A stretch of 64,000 bases of DNA from Vibrio cortegadensis (GTDB lineage Bacteria > Pseudomonadota > Gammaproteobacteria > Enterobacterales > Vibrionaceae), in the NCBI RefSeq assembly GCF_024347395.1, contig NZ_AP025472.1, positions 1,364,001-1,428,000 of the forward strand, written 5' to 3'. Below, in pieces: positions 52,058 through 61,115 of the stretch (positions are counted from its first letter, which is position 1; each line of letters opens with the position of its first letter). A program made the position numbers and the translations under genes. The notes below the pieces were generated by a model. The model saw only the letters and a program-made list of their open reading frames with translations, searched no databases and was not told the DNA's origin.

Positions 52058-52285
52058 ATGATTCGTGTAAATGAAGAACTGATTGAACAATGTATTCAAA
52101 CTGCGATAGATGAAGAGAAGTTAACCGAAGAAAATGCAGCGGCATTTAAGGCTATTTGGATTGACTTCCTTTTATCAACGTTCGCGATGGAAGATCGTGA
52201 TGGGAGACCTGCGAGTATTGTGACCGGAGGAGAAGTTGCGAACATGATGATAGGTAAAGAAAGTCCATGGGTAATAATGAACTAA
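52058..52285 (+). CDS. Small acidic protein, unknown
   Basis: A 75-residue acidic protein (MIRVNEELIEQCIQTAIDEE) from ATG 52058 with GGAG upstream. No family is recognised. It is the last rightward gene before a 12-bp perfect inverted repeat. Confidence 0.5.
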   Translation: MIRVNEELIEQCIQTAIDEEKLTEENAAAFKAIWIDFLLSTFAMEDRDGRPASIVTGGEVANMMIGKESPWVIMN

Positions 52286-52298
52286 GATAAAAATCATC

Positions 52299-52337
52299 TA
52301 TAGCCTCTAAGTTTAATAGGTTCTTTTAGAGGCTATA
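52299..52337 (+). terminator. Inverted repeat, possible end of rightward late transcription
   Basis: TATAGCCTCTAA / TTAGAGGCTATA, a perfect 12-bp palindrome arm with 15-bp loop. There is no T-run after it. Confidence 0.45.
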
Positions 52338-52487
52338 AGGTCGTAAACGCGTGCAACTCCCGCGAAATAAAAATTTTTGGAGGCCCTTAGCCACCACCAG
52401 CAAGAGAAATATTATAAGTTTTATAGCTACCGATTGTTAGATCGTGATGCGTAACGTTAAGAGTAAATTCAATTGTTGGGGGGGATA

Positions 52488-52512
52488 AAAAGGGGCTATA
52501 TAGCCCCTTTAT
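52488..52512. terminator. Terminator of the ietAS-like operon
   Basis: AAGGGGCTA / TAGCCCCTT with A- and T-runs on both sides, between convergent transcription units. It can stop both strands. Confidence 0.75.
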
Positions 52513-52526
52513 CTCTGAGAAAGTTG

Positions 52527-54719
52527 TTAAACTTTAATGCGGTTATCAATAGTGAGATCAGAAACTTTCCAGTTATATGCATCCATAAGGTTAACCATCT
52601 CGTTATAAACGGGCTTTTCCTTATCGATATCTCTTATGGTTAATAGGATAGTGAATGGTACTTGAACCCCTTCGGCTTCATAGCCATCACGTCCTAGTAT
52701 TTTTACTCGTAATCGCCAATTTTCTATATCGACTCCTCTAGGGAAACGCTTTTGGTAAACTTTCACTGGAGACCACTTATCACCATTTTTTACCAAATCT
52801 TCTTCATACAGATGTGCATCTTTTTTGGGAGGAACTTTTGAATTAAAACTGCCATCCTCCCCAATCTCACCAAATCCGACTTTTACATCAACTTGGCAGT
52901 ATTCGAAAGCTTGGTTGGCGTCTAACTCAGGTTGATATACTAAGGTAATGAAAAACTCGCCTCTAACCTTACCGTCTTTGGTTCTTAGGCAGTCCGGGAT
53001 AGGAAAAGGTAGTTTTTCTACTTCAAAGCTTTTCTGAGCGTGACCTTCGAATGCTAGAGTTGTTTCATAGTCGTTAACTTCAAGGATAGTTGAAAGATCA
53101 CTAGGGATTCCCCATCCGTAATATGGGCGATGTTCATCTTCAAAATTAGAAGGCAGACCCATATTAGCATTATGAATGATAAGCGCCTTTACAAGGTTAG
53201 GAGTTGCTCTTTGACCAAGGTGGTGGAACAGATTAGCTGCGATATTTGATATGATAGGGGTGGCGTAACTAGTGCCAATATCGTTGCGTTTAAGGCCGTT
53301 AGGGCAGACAGAATTAACACCTAGAGGTATCGCAGTTCCTCCCACATTTAGCATATTACCACCGAAATGTACGACATCCGGTTTTTGTACGTAATTAGAA
53401 ACAGGTCCTTTGCGAGAAAAAGGAGATGGTTCTTCATTTTTAACATACCCATCAACGTGGGCAATAGATCCAACAGTAAGTCCTCTTAATGAATCGCCAG
53501 GGCTAGACACTCCATCATTTAGCTTTTCAGAAGGAGGCCATTGCCTCATTTTTTCTACGTAATTGCCAGCTGCTATTACGCAAAGACAGTTATACTTTTC
53601 TTGAAACTCATCAAGCATGAGTGCCATCGCAGATATTTCATACATAGAAGTAGCCTCAGGCGAACCCAAAGACAAGTTCCACACCTTAATTTCAGGATGA
53701 GTTTCAGCTGTTTCATACATCGCGTTTACAATGTCGTAAATGTCACCAATATTGTTTCCTAGAACTTCTACGCTTGCTATTTTAGATTGACATTTTGGGA
53801 AACGAGGGTCTTGATTGTATAAGTGTGAATTGGAAAGCATTCCGCTTACGAATGTTCCATGGTTCAAATCACGAAAGGGCTCTGGGACTTTCCTGTTATG
53901 GCTGACAACCCATTGAGATAATGGTTTGCAATTGGAACTCACACCGCTATCTACTACGCCAACAATGGGGTAATTGACCTGTGGATCAGGTGGCGATATC
54001 TCAGCATGCTCTGTTTCGATACCGTTACTCGTCATAGGTTGAATGGCAATGCTATTTGAGATAACAGCGCTTTGGATTATCGTTAAGCTTGAAGCCTTGG
54101 CGATTAAAGACTCCGTATTTGAATTTACTTTATATAAACGTACGGATTGAGAGCGATGTTTTTGCCATTCGCAACCTAGCTTTGAAAGTGTTTGCTCAAA
54201 GTGCTCATCAATTTGTTGATTCAAAAATGGATCTGAATATCTGAATAGGCGAACAATTACGGCAGCATTTGCTTCTGGTGGTTGCTCGATAGGCGCCTTA
54301 TAGTTTGATATAGATTTAACTGCTGATAGTGCTTTAATCCCCCCTTTTGTTTTAATGTGTAAAATTTTATGTTTTAAATGCTCTAATCCATCACTGCTAA
54401 CCTGAATTAGCATTCTTCCGTAACCTGCATCTCCAAAGAATGGGCAGGTTTTTTCGTTAAAGATATCAGTTGGGCGATGAGATTTTGCTGTTGCATTGTC
54501 TTCTAATTCAACGATTGCTGTACAAACATCTAACCCAATGTTGCTTTTACCCAATCGTAACTGATCTTTGACATCGCCTAAAGATTCAAGGAGACACTTT
54601 CTAAATTCCTCAGTGACGTTTTTGAGGGGGTCGTTCTTTCCTCCTGGAATTACCTTTGGGCGAACGTAATCCTCCATTGAGAATTCAACATGTTTTATTG
54701 GGTTAGGAGCTTTGCTCAT
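52527..54719 (-). CDS. ietS: IetS-like subtilisin-family serine protease
   Basis: A 730-residue cytosolic S8 protease. The catalytic triad is visible: Asp257 in GVVDSGV, His287 in NHGTFVSGM and Ser484 in GTSYATP, with oxyanion Asn386 in AAGN. The N-terminal 240 residues are not an ordinary propeptide and there is no signal peptide. It is encoded one base after the AAA-ATPase gene (TAATG). The pair matches the ietAS module, first described as plasmid toxin-antitoxin in Agrobacterium (IetS the toxin) and later reported as an anti-phage defence system. Assignment rests on architecture. Confidence 0.82.
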   Translation of the reverse strand: MSKAPNPIKHVEFSMEDYVRPKVIPGGKNDPLKNVTEEFRKCLLESLGDVKDQLRLGKSNIGLDVCTAIVELEDNATAKSHRPTDIFNEKTCPFFGDAGYGRMLIQVSSDGLEHLKHKILHIKTKGGIKALSAVKSISNYKAPIEQPPEANAAVIVRLFRYSDPFLNQQIDEHFEQTLSKLGCEWQKHRSQSVRLYKVNSNTESLIAKASSLTIIQSAVISNSIAIQPMTSNGIETEHAEISPPDPQVNYPIVGVVDSGVSSNCKPLSQWVVSHNRKVPEPFRDLNHGTFVSGMLSNSHLYNQDPRFPKCQSKIASVEVLGNNIGDIYDIVNAMYETAETHPEIKVWNLSLGSPEATSMYEISAMALMLDEFQEKYNCLCVIAAGNYVEKMRQWPPSEKLNDGVSSPGDSLRGLTVGSIAHVDGYVKNEEPSPFSRKGPVSNYVQKPDVVHFGGNMLNVGGTAIPLGVNSVCPNGLKRNDIGTSYATPIISNIAANLFHHLGQRATPNLVKALIIHNANMGLPSNFEDEHRPYYGWGIPSDLSTILEVNDYETTLAFEGHAQKSFEVEKLPFPIPDCLRTKDGKVRGEFFITLVYQPELDANQAFEYCQVDVKVGFGEIGEDGSFNSKVPPKKDAHLYEEDLVKNGDKWSPVKVYQKRFPRGVDIENWRLRVKILGRDGYEAEGVQVPFTILLTIRDIDKEKPVYNEMVNLMDAYNWKVSDLTIDNRIKV

Positions 54720-55840
54720 TATTTTTGTTCCTTTAATAACCTACTGACGTAACTAGGGGAAATATCCCATAATTTTGATAAAAGCTTACCTGTATATAAT
54801 TCGGTATTTAGCTCTTTTAGTTTATGAATGCCATTGTACTTAGAATCGTCTCCTTGAAAGCTTAACCAAGGGTGCATAACAAGTAAAAGTTCTTTAAGAA
54901 GGCCAATATATGTTGGAGTGTGATCATTGATAACAGAGAATCGAAGGTACTCATACGTAGCCATCTCGATCTCTGCACCAGTCATTCCTTCAGAAGCCAT
55001 AACGCAAATATCCATGCCTTCATTATTAAAATCGAACTTGGAAAGTAAAGCGGAAAGTAGACTTTTACGTTCTCTTTCTTTAGGTGATAAAAGCTCCAGT
55101 TTATAGTGAAATCTTCTTCCAATTGCTGGATCTAACAAATGTACGTGATTAGTTGCAGCTACTAAAATAGTGTCTCCAAGGTTATCAATATTTTGTAACA
55201 GACTGACAACTACTCGTTTAAGCTCACCAATTTCATTTTTATCATCCCTTGCTTTAGCTATTGCGTCGAACTCATCAAGGAACAATACGCATGGTTCACT
55301 TTGAGCATACTCTAAAAGAGATCGAATGTTTTTTGAGGTAGATCCCAAGTAAGAGGATATTAAGGCATCTGCTCTAGCCGTTACTAGAGGTAGTTCAAGC
55401 TTTGCTGCAAGGTAATTAGCCAACTTACTTTTACCTGTGCCGGGTTCACCATGCAATAAAAGCGTTGGGTTAATAGGAATTCCAAGATCATGTAGCCGAT
55501 CTTTCTTAACTAGGTAACTGAGAAATGCATCCACTGTACTTTCGTTATCGTCAGACAAAAAAACGATAGACTCCTGAACTGTTGGGTGAGTTTTATCTGC
55601 TAATGAGAATCGATTGTCCTTCTCAACTGGAATTGGGCGAGATACATTTAAAGTGCCGCTTGCACTTTTCATCGTATTTGCTCCGATAGAGTTAAGTTGG
55701 TCACTTAACCCTTTCACAGCAAGAATTTCACCATCAGTACTGAGTTTTTCAATGAGTTGCTGCGTGTAGGCAGAAACGATTGATTTATCACTTCTTAGTG
55801 CACCGCGAACAATATGAGATATTTCTGTGTAGTACTTCAT
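54719..55840 (-). CDS. ietA: IetA-like AAA+ ATPase
   Basis: The 373-residue AAA+ protein has Walker A HGEPGTGKSK (about 130-139), Walker B VLFLDEFDA (185-193), sensor AATN and an arginine finger region AIGRRFHYK. The closest general type is the classical single-AAA FtsH/spastin-like domain. In ietAS this ATPase is the antitoxin that controls the protease; here gene order (ATPase first) and one-base coupling match. It lies about 400 bp inside attR. Confidence 0.82.
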   Translation of the reverse strand: MKYYTEISHIVRGALRSDKSIVSAYTQQLIEKLSTDGEILAVKGLSDQLNSIGANTMKSASGTLNVSRPIPVEKDNRFSLADKTHPTVQESIVFLSDDNESTVDAFLSYLVKKDRLHDLGIPINPTLLLHGEPGTGKSKLANYLAAKLELPLVTARADALISSYLGSTSKNIRSLLEYAQSEPCVLFLDEFDAIAKARDDKNEIGELKRVVVSLLQNIDNLGDTILVAATNHVHLLDPAIGRRFHYKLELLSPKERERKSLLSALLSKFDFNNEGMDICVMASEGMTGAEIEMATYEYLRFSVINDHTPTYIGLLKELLLVMHPWLSFQGDDSKYNGIHKLKELNTELYTGKLLSKLWDISPSYVSRLLKEQK

Positions 55841-56236
55841 GATTGACTATAAGTTGCTTTTGATGAACTAATTGTCGCATATAATGAACCAAAAATCGCC
55901 ATCGATTTACTAAATATCTAAAATTATCACAAAAATCATGCGCATCTCTATGACTCTTGTGATTTGGTTCTAGCAATTGAATGCTAATAGTATGTAAATC
56001 AACAATGCTGTATTTATTTACAGTATTTAATGTGAGATCTATAAACCATTGAACAATTTAGAGGCCGAAGGCGAAATTCGTAACAATCGTGAAATTGACG
56101 GCTTATACTGTAGATAGGCTTGGAAGGGAATATGGCGAGGTAAGTATGTAATATGTTGCTATCAATATAGTACTTAATTTTTTCTAGAAAAAACAATGGA
56201 CATTTTAAACTAGATAAATGACACATTTACGCGTCC
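55841..56236. other. Upstream region of the ietAS-like pair, to attR
   Basis: The 396-bp AT-rich interval must hold the ietA promoter (leftward) and the attR arm. A GCGTCCTA (56231-56238) abuts the attR core. No credible ORF was found. Confidence 0.4.
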
Positions 56237-56251
56237 TATTTGCGTCTAAAT
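56237..56251. repeat. attR core repeat
   Basis: TATTTGCGTCTAAAT, identical to 15663-15677; marks the right end of the prophage. Confidence 0.85.
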
Positions 56252-56323
56252 GATTCTGTAGTGCTATTTTTGTTTAGTTATATCAGTTGCTTATCGAAGC
56301 GAACATATAATCGAAGAAGAAGT

Positions 56324-56470
56324 ATGTTGGTTGATTCTCTTGCTGCATTGTTAGTTACCAAGTCACTAAATTCATTGCTGATATTAGAGCACTCAAGGGC
56401 GCACATAGCAAATAAGGCCGTGCAACATTATGTAGATTGCTTAGCTTTTGACCGAGTGGCGAGCAAATGA
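56324..56470 (+). CDS. Possible 48-residue chromosomal ORF
   Basis: ATG 56324 with GAAGAAG upstream encodes MLVDSLAALLVTKSLNSLLI and continues to VASK. A longer frame reaches a TTG within attR and is not preferred. Small helical protein; no family recognised, moderate doubt that it is real. Confidence 0.35.
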   Translation: MLVDSLAALLVTKSLNSLLILEHSRAHIANKAVQHYVDCLAFDRVASK

Positions 56471-56545
56471 ACTTGTGAGGTTTTTGATTGGCGGGAAAAC
56501 AGGTATTATAAGATAATTTTTTAAAATACGTTGATCGGAAATCCC

Positions 56546-57064
56546 ATGTCAAAGTTAAGTTTACAAGAACAGATGCTAAAAGCTGGCTTGGTTAATGAAA
56601 AGAAACTAAAGAAAGCGAAGAAAGGTTCTAAAAAATCACGAGTTCAAGCGAAAGAAGCGCGTGAAGCGGTTGAAGCTAATAAAGTGGCTCAAGTAGAACG
56701 TGATAAAGAGCTAAGCCTGAAGATGAAAGAGCAACAACTTGCAAAAGAGTTTAAAGCTCAGGTTAAGCAGCTTATCAGCATGAACAAGATTGTCGTCAAT
56801 AATGGTGAAGTAAAATATAACTTTACTGATGGCACTACTGTGAAATCGCTTTATGTCGATGAAATGACTCGTAAGCAACTTGCGAATGGTCTTCTAAGCC
56901 TTGCTCGTGATGAAGAAAGTTACGCGATTATTCCTAGCGTTGTGGCTGAAAAGATTGCAATGCGTGATCAAGAGACGATCATCGAGATTCAAGTGACTGA
57001 AGAAGCGCCAGATGAAGATGACCCATACAAAGATTTCGTCGTACCTGACGATTTGATGTGGTAA
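56546..57064 (+). CDS. DUF2058 family protein (YaiL-like)
   Basis: From ATG 56546 (MSKLSLQEQMLKAGLVNEKK) the 172-residue protein shows the DUF2058 layout: Lys-rich coiled N-terminal half (AKKGSKKSRVQAKEAREAVE) and C-terminal VNNGEVKYNFTDGTTVKSLY then VPDDLMW. The family is reported as nucleoprotein/polynucleotide-associated; its cellular role is not established. A terminator follows. Confidence 0.88.
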   Translation: MSKLSLQEQMLKAGLVNEKKLKKAKKGSKKSRVQAKEAREAVEANKVAQVERDKELSLKMKEQQLAKEFKAQVKQLISMNKIVVNNGEVKYNFTDGTTVKSLYVDEMTRKQLANGLLSLARDEESYAIIPSVVAEKIAMRDQETIIEIQVTEEAPDEDDPYKDFVVPDDLMW

Positions 57065-57127
57065 TTGTCGTTAAAGTGACAACGCTTTGTTTGTTTTAGC
57101 TTTAACCAAAGCATTGTTCGTTTTAAT

Positions 57128-57156
57128 AAAAACATCCACCATTGTGTGGATGTTTT
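57128..57156 (+). terminator. Terminator after the DUF2058 gene
   Basis: AAAAACATCCAC / GTGGATGTTTTT hairpin with flanking A and T runs, between convergent genes. Confidence 0.85.
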
Positions 57157-57221
57157 TGTTTCTAACCAAACTCAAAGTGAGTTTTTTTTAAGTCTAATTA
57201 ATGGTGATTAACGTACCGCGA

Positions 57222-57929
57222 CTATTGATACTTAGAAAGTAAGGCTCTCATTTCGATTGAATTTAAAATATCGATCGAATGGTGTTGAGGCTGAAACATT
57301 TTAAACAGCATGGCTTGAGCGACATCTTCTGCTGGGATCGGGATAAAATTAGCGAATTTCCCTAACATCAACGGCTTAATGAACTTCATAACGAATTGAA
57401 GCATCTTCTCGTTACTGCGTGGGGTAGTTCGAACGCCAACTAATGGCCCCGGGCGCATAAATACCACTTGTTCGAAACCCATTTTTGAGACGGTCTGCTC
57501 CATCTTGCCTTTACATTTTAGGTAATGAGAAAGCGAATCTTTTGTTGCACCGTAGCTTGAAACAACAGCAATACGCTTTACTCCAAGTAGGAGCATGGTT
57601 TGGGCAACGTGACACACAAGATCATAATCCACTTTTTCTAAGGCTTGTTTACTGCCTGCTTGTTTAAGCGTCGTACCCAAACAGATAAACCCAATGCTAG
57701 GTTTTTCGAATGAGTCATCCCATTGAGTAACTCGTAACTCGTTGTCAATAATGGTGTGGACTTTGTCGGGTGCACTGGCTTGTGATTGATGAATGTTCAA
57801 CGGGCGACGACTCAGCGCGTAAATAGAACTAATTGCACTCTCACTGTTGAGGCGATGCAGTAGCTCTTGTCCGATTAGGCCAGAAGCGCCTGCAATAATC
57901 ACGTGTGTATTGTCACCACGAATACTCAT
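57222..57929 (-). CDS. NAD(P)-binding Rossmann oxidoreductase (atypical SDR)
   Basis: The 235-residue protein starts with the nucleotide motif VIIAGASGLIGQELL (GxxGxxG, about 10-24) and carries AVVSSYGATKDSLSHYLKCK followed by GKMEQTV, the SDR Ser/Tyr-x-x-x-Lys region of the atypical-SDR (HTATIP2-like) subgroup, plus MRPGPLVG. Substrate is unknown. It faces the DUF2058 gene and diverges from cobT. Confidence 0.8.
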   Translation of the reverse strand: MSIRGDNTHVIIAGASGLIGQELLHRLNSESAISSIYALSRRPLNIHQSQASAPDKVHTIIDNELRVTQWDDSFEKPSIGFICLGTTLKQAGSKQALEKVDYDLVCHVAQTMLLLGVKRIAVVSSYGATKDSLSHYLKCKGKMEQTVSKMGFEQVVFMRPGPLVGVRTTPRSNEKMLQFVMKFIKPLMLGKFANFIPIPAEDVAQAMLFKMFQPQHHSIDILNSIEMRALLSKYQ

Positions 57930-58417
57930 CTATTCATTACCTGTAATAAAGACATTCCTATTAATGTAGAGCGAATGGGGAGGGATGTCTGTGATGAACA
58001 CGCCCGTTCAAAGCATTGATCACCATTCAGAGTAATGAAAAAGGGATTTTCTTTTTTGGTTTTGACTGAGGTGATCGGCTTTTCTTTGTTTTCTTACTAT
58101 TTTGATTGGCAAACATAATGGCCTCCATTTGAACCTGTTGTTCAATCAAAAATAAAGCATTCTTCATGCCATTATAATTTTATATCAGGTAATCATGAGT
58201 TTACGAAGATGAATGACGTATTCAAACTGAATATAGGAGGTTAATTGTTGTTGAGCGATCGGTTTACGTCATAATGCTTCGCTTTTTGAGAACAGGACAT
58301 TCGAGATTCTATCGTTTTTGAGATGCTATTGCTTTCGAGATTCTATGGTGGATTAAGTGCTTGAATAGCAGGTAAACTATGACTAAATCAACGCCTCTAC
58401 ATAGACAAGGATGCTCT
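57930..58417. other. Upstream region of the cob operon
   Basis: The roughly 450-bp region contains no recognisable B12 riboswitch (no B12-box-like segment was seen) and no gene. It ends in a degenerate repeat (58283-58349). Confidence 0.4.
58283..58349. repeat. Degenerate short repeats upstream of cobT
   Basis: Alternating units of TTTTTGAGA... and TTCGAGATTCTAT (58300-58312 and 58333-58346, exact for 12 bp) form a 16-18-bp periodic array. Confidence 0.55.
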
Positions 58418-59509
58418 ATGAGCTTAAATCGCTCTTATTCACCACAAATTCAACATCGAATTGACCAGAAAACCAAACCAATTGGTGCTTTAGGAATATT
58501 AGAAGACGTCGCTCATCAACTTGCTCTGATCCAGAGTCAGGGACAAGATTCCGCCGTTACTGAAATCCAAATACATAAACCGTCTATTCTGGTATTTGCT
58601 GGCGATCATGGCGTTGCAGATGAGGGTGTCAGTATTGCGCCAAGTGCGGTAACACAGCAGATGGTAATGAATTTCTTGCAAGGTGGGGCCGCGATTAACG
58701 GTTTCTGCCGAGTCAATGATATTGATTTTCATGTGGTAGATTGTGGTATTTTAATTCCTGTCGATATCGAGTCCTCTCAACTTACCTTGCAACGTTTAGG
58801 AACCAGAACTGAAAACTTTACCCACACCTCAGCGATGACGGCTGAACAAGTCGATCTCGGCATTCAATTGGGTAAACGTATCGCACAGCAAACCATTGAT
58901 GCCGGATGCAATGTGATTATGTTTGGTGAGATGGGTATTGGAAATACCAGCAGTGCCTCTGCGATTTTAGCCGCTTTGACCAATCACCCTGTCGAAGATT
59001 GCGTGGGTTTGGGAACGGGTATTAATTCAGAGCAATTGCGAATAAAGATAAACTCAGTATCACAAGGCGTTCAGCGTTGTCTTCATTCAGATCCTCAACA
59101 TGTGTTATCCGAAGTCGGGGGATTTGAAATTGTTCAGATGGTAGGGGCATTTCTTGGTGCATTTGAAAAGAGAACGCCAATAGTGGTCGACGGTTTTATC
59201 GTTTCAGTTGCGGCTTACGTCGCCACGCTTATCGAACCCAATTGTCGTGATTATATGATTTTTGCGCACCGCTCTGAAGAATCTGGGCATAAAATGGTCT
59301 TAGAGTTACTCGATGCAAAACCCTTGTTGGATCTAGGCTTGCGCTTGGGAGAGGGAACGGGCGCAGCTCTTGCTCTGCCATTGATAAAAGCCGCAGCGGA
59401 TTTTTATACGCATATGGCAAGCTTTGAGAGTGCTGGAGTTACCGTTTCTGTAAATGAAGCTTCTGAAGGTAATGATTTTGAAGATCAAGCCTCTGGAGAC
59501 CAAGCTTAA
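58418..59509 (+). CDS. cobT: Nicotinate-nucleotide--dimethylbenzimidazole phosphoribosyltransferase
   Basis: The enzyme (363 residues from ATG 58418, AGGA upstream; a start 13 codons earlier is possible) makes alpha-ribazole phosphate, the lower-ligand precursor of cobalamin. Signatures are DQKTKPIGALGILEDVAHQL, FAGDHGVADEGVS, MFGEMGIGNTSSA and the catalytic Glu in RLGEGTGAALAL. It leads a compact operon cobT-cobS-cobU-cobC; cobS follows immediately (one-base overlap). The operon lacks corrin-ring genes, suggesting cobinamide salvage and ligand assembly. Confidence 0.95.
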   Translation: MSLNRSYSPQIQHRIDQKTKPIGALGILEDVAHQLALIQSQGQDSAVTEIQIHKPSILVFAGDHGVADEGVSIAPSAVTQQMVMNFLQGGAAINGFCRVNDIDFHVVDCGILIPVDIESSQLTLQRLGTRTENFTHTSAMTAEQVDLGIQLGKRIAQQTIDAGCNVIMFGEMGIGNTSSASAILAALTNHPVEDCVGLGTGINSEQLRIKINSVSQGVQRCLHSDPQHVLSEVGGFEIVQMVGAFLGAFEKRTPIVVDGFIVSVAAYVATLIEPNCRDYMIFAHRSEESGHKMVLELLDAKPLLDLGLRLGEGTGAALALPLIKAAADFYTHMASFESAGVTVSVNEASEGNDFEDQASGDQA

Positions 59510-60423
59510 TGCAATTAGGAACAAGCACGCTGAACTGGCTTAAATATCAGCGAGAACTCTTTCTTCTGTCATTGAGTTTCTTTTCTAGAATTCCTATTCC
59601 AGCAGATACACCATATTCAGATGAGAGAATGAATCGCTCTGGACGATATTTTGCACTCGTGGGTGCAGTTATCGGCTGTCTTTGTTCCTTTGTGTTGTAT
59701 CTATGCAGTTTCCTTGTGCCAATCCAAATCGCAATATTGATGATGATGGTGTTCAGCCTGTTATTAACGGGAGCTTTCCATGAAGATGGCTTAACCGATA
59801 TGGCGGATGGAATTGGCGGTGGGATGACGGTCGAACGTCGCCTGCTGATTATGAAAGATAGCCGAATTGGAACCTATGGTGCGGCTACGCTCGTGATGGC
59901 ATTGGTCGGGAAGTTACTATTGTTAATTACGATAGCCGATTTGCTCAATTTGCAGAGTGGAGGCTCTGTTCCTACGTTTCTGATGGTTACCTTAATTGCG
60001 GCTCATACGTTAAGTCGAACTGTAGCAGCCAGCCTCATATTCGACATGAAATACGTGAGTGATGCCGATACGAGTAAAAGCAAACCATTAGCGAATAAAC
60101 AGCGCGCAGGTGAACTGGTTTTTCTTATTTTTTGCGGTTTAGTGAGTTTGATGCTTTTTGGCCTCCCCATTGATGATCTCAGTTTGGCCGTTGCTCACGG
60201 CTTGAAGCCAGATCTATTTATGAAACCAGGGCTATTCATGAAACCAGAGCTATTCATCGTAGCCTTAATCATCTCTGCAATGGTATTTCGCTGGTGGTTT
60301 AAACGCTGGCTTATCTCTCGAATCGGTGGATTTACCGGAGATTGTTTAGGGGCCGCGCAGCAGTTGATGGAGTTACTTATCTATTTCGTAATTGTGGCTA
60401 TTCTTTACCGATTTACCCAATAA
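59509..60423 (+). CDS. cobS: Adenosylcobinamide-GDP ribazoletransferase (cobalamin synthase)
   Basis: A 304-residue polytopic membrane enzyme joining AdoCbi-GDP with alpha-ribazole. The family core FHEDGLTDMADGIGGG and IMKDSRIGTYGAA (about 90-125) are present. It is longer than the usual ~250 residues because of a loop near residue 230-250 containing tandem LFMKPG hexapeptides. ATG overlaps the cobT stop. Confidence 0.93.
   Translation: MQLGTSTLNWLKYQRELFLLSLSFFSRIPIPADTPYSDERMNRSGRYFALVGAVIGCLCSFVLYLCSFLVPIQIAILMMMVFSLLLTGAFHEDGLTDMADGIGGGMTVERRLLIMKDSRIGTYGAATLVMALVGKLLLLITIADLLNLQSGGSVPTFLMVTLIAAHTLSRTVAASLIFDMKYVSDADTSKSKPLANKQRAGELVFLIFCGLVSLMLFGLPIDDLSLAVAHGLKPDLFMKPGLFMKPELFIVALIISAMVFRWWFKRWLISRIGGFTGDCLGAAQQLMELLIYFVIVAILYRFTQ
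60211..60258 (+). repeat. 18-bp tandem repeat inside cobS
   Basis: Units GATCTATTTATGAAACCA (60211-60228), GGGCTATTCATGAAACCA (60229-60246) and a partial third encode DLFMKP / GLFMKP / ELF. The extra residues lie in a predicted loop between membrane helices. Confidence 0.8.
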
Positions 60424-60563
60424 AAGCACTAACATTCAGCTCCTGTACTGGTGGAATGTATATATAAGCAGAGGCATGTTGGATAGAGTCGTTAAAAGAA
60501 TCGTTAGACATGAACCAGTAGATATGAATTATTGGATAACAGTCATTGAATAAGAGAAATCGA

Positions 60564-61103
60564 GTGGAAAAGCATTTAATTCTAGGTGGCGCACGTTCAG
60601 GTAAATCGAGCTTTTCAGAATCGAAAGCAAAGCAAGAGGCGACTGTAGAATCAAAAACGCTTTATTACGTTGCAACCGCCATCGCTTTTGATGATGAGAT
60701 GAAAGATCGTATCGCACACCATCAGAAAACTAGGGGCGAGGAGTGGTGCGAGCATGAGTGTCCTGTCGCATTACCTGAATTGCTAGCCACTTTTACATCT
60801 GAAGACACGGTGTTAGTCGACTGCTTAACATTGTGGCTCAATAACGTTATTTTTGAATTAGGCTCGGAATTGGATTCAGATCGAATTCAGCGACGAGTGC
60901 AGCAGTTGGTACAAGTGGTGGAAAATAGCCCTGCATCTTTGTATTTCGTATCCAATGAAGTTGGGCTCGGGGTGGTACCACTAGGAGAAGTGTCTCGCGT
61001 TTTTGTCGATCATGCAGGTTGGATGAACCAAGCCTTAGCCAAGGTATGCAGCAATGTTACTTTGGTCGCCGCTGGATTGCCGCTAACATTGAAATCGGCC
61101 TAG
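60564..61103 (+). CDS. cobU: Bifunctional adenosylcobinamide kinase / GTP guanylyltransferase
   Basis: The 179-residue protein carries the P-loop LILGGARSGKSSFSES (about 4-19), YVATAIAFDDEMKDRI and HHQKTRGEEW (guanylylated His), and VDCLTLWLNN. It converts adenosylcobinamide to AdoCbi-GDP. The GTG at 60564 with AGAGAA upstream is taken as start; a TTG at 60546 is the alternative, hence moderate certainty for the start. Confidence 0.93.
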   Translation: MEKHLILGGARSGKSSFSESKAKQEATVESKTLYYVATAIAFDDEMKDRIAHHQKTRGEEWCEHECPVALPELLATFTSEDTVLVDCLTLWLNNVIFELGSELDSDRIQRRVQQLVQVVENSPASLYFVSNEVGLGVVPLGEVSRVFVDHAGWMNQALAKVCSNVTLVAAGLPLTLKSA

Positions 61104-61115
61104 AGAGTGTCAGTG

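Larger units (their letters stand above)
15663..56251. mobile_element. Integrated temperate myovirus prophage (lambda-type head, P2-type tail)
   Basis: The element is bounded by identical 15-bp repeats (TATTTGCGTCTAAAT at 15663-15677 and 56237-56251). It contains an integrase beside the left end, a CI/Cro switch, replication genes, a Q-like antiterminator, a lysis cassette, lambda-type packaging and head genes, a full P2-type tail cluster, and cargo genes. All essential modules appear intact, so it may be inducible. The chromosomal order sbcB / DUF2058 / cob genes resumes beyond the right repeat. Confidence 0.9.

Noticed and set aside
57930..58417. Cobalamin riboswitch upstream of cobT
   Set aside because: No B12-box-like motif or the conserved core could be recognised by eye; needs a covariance search to be final.
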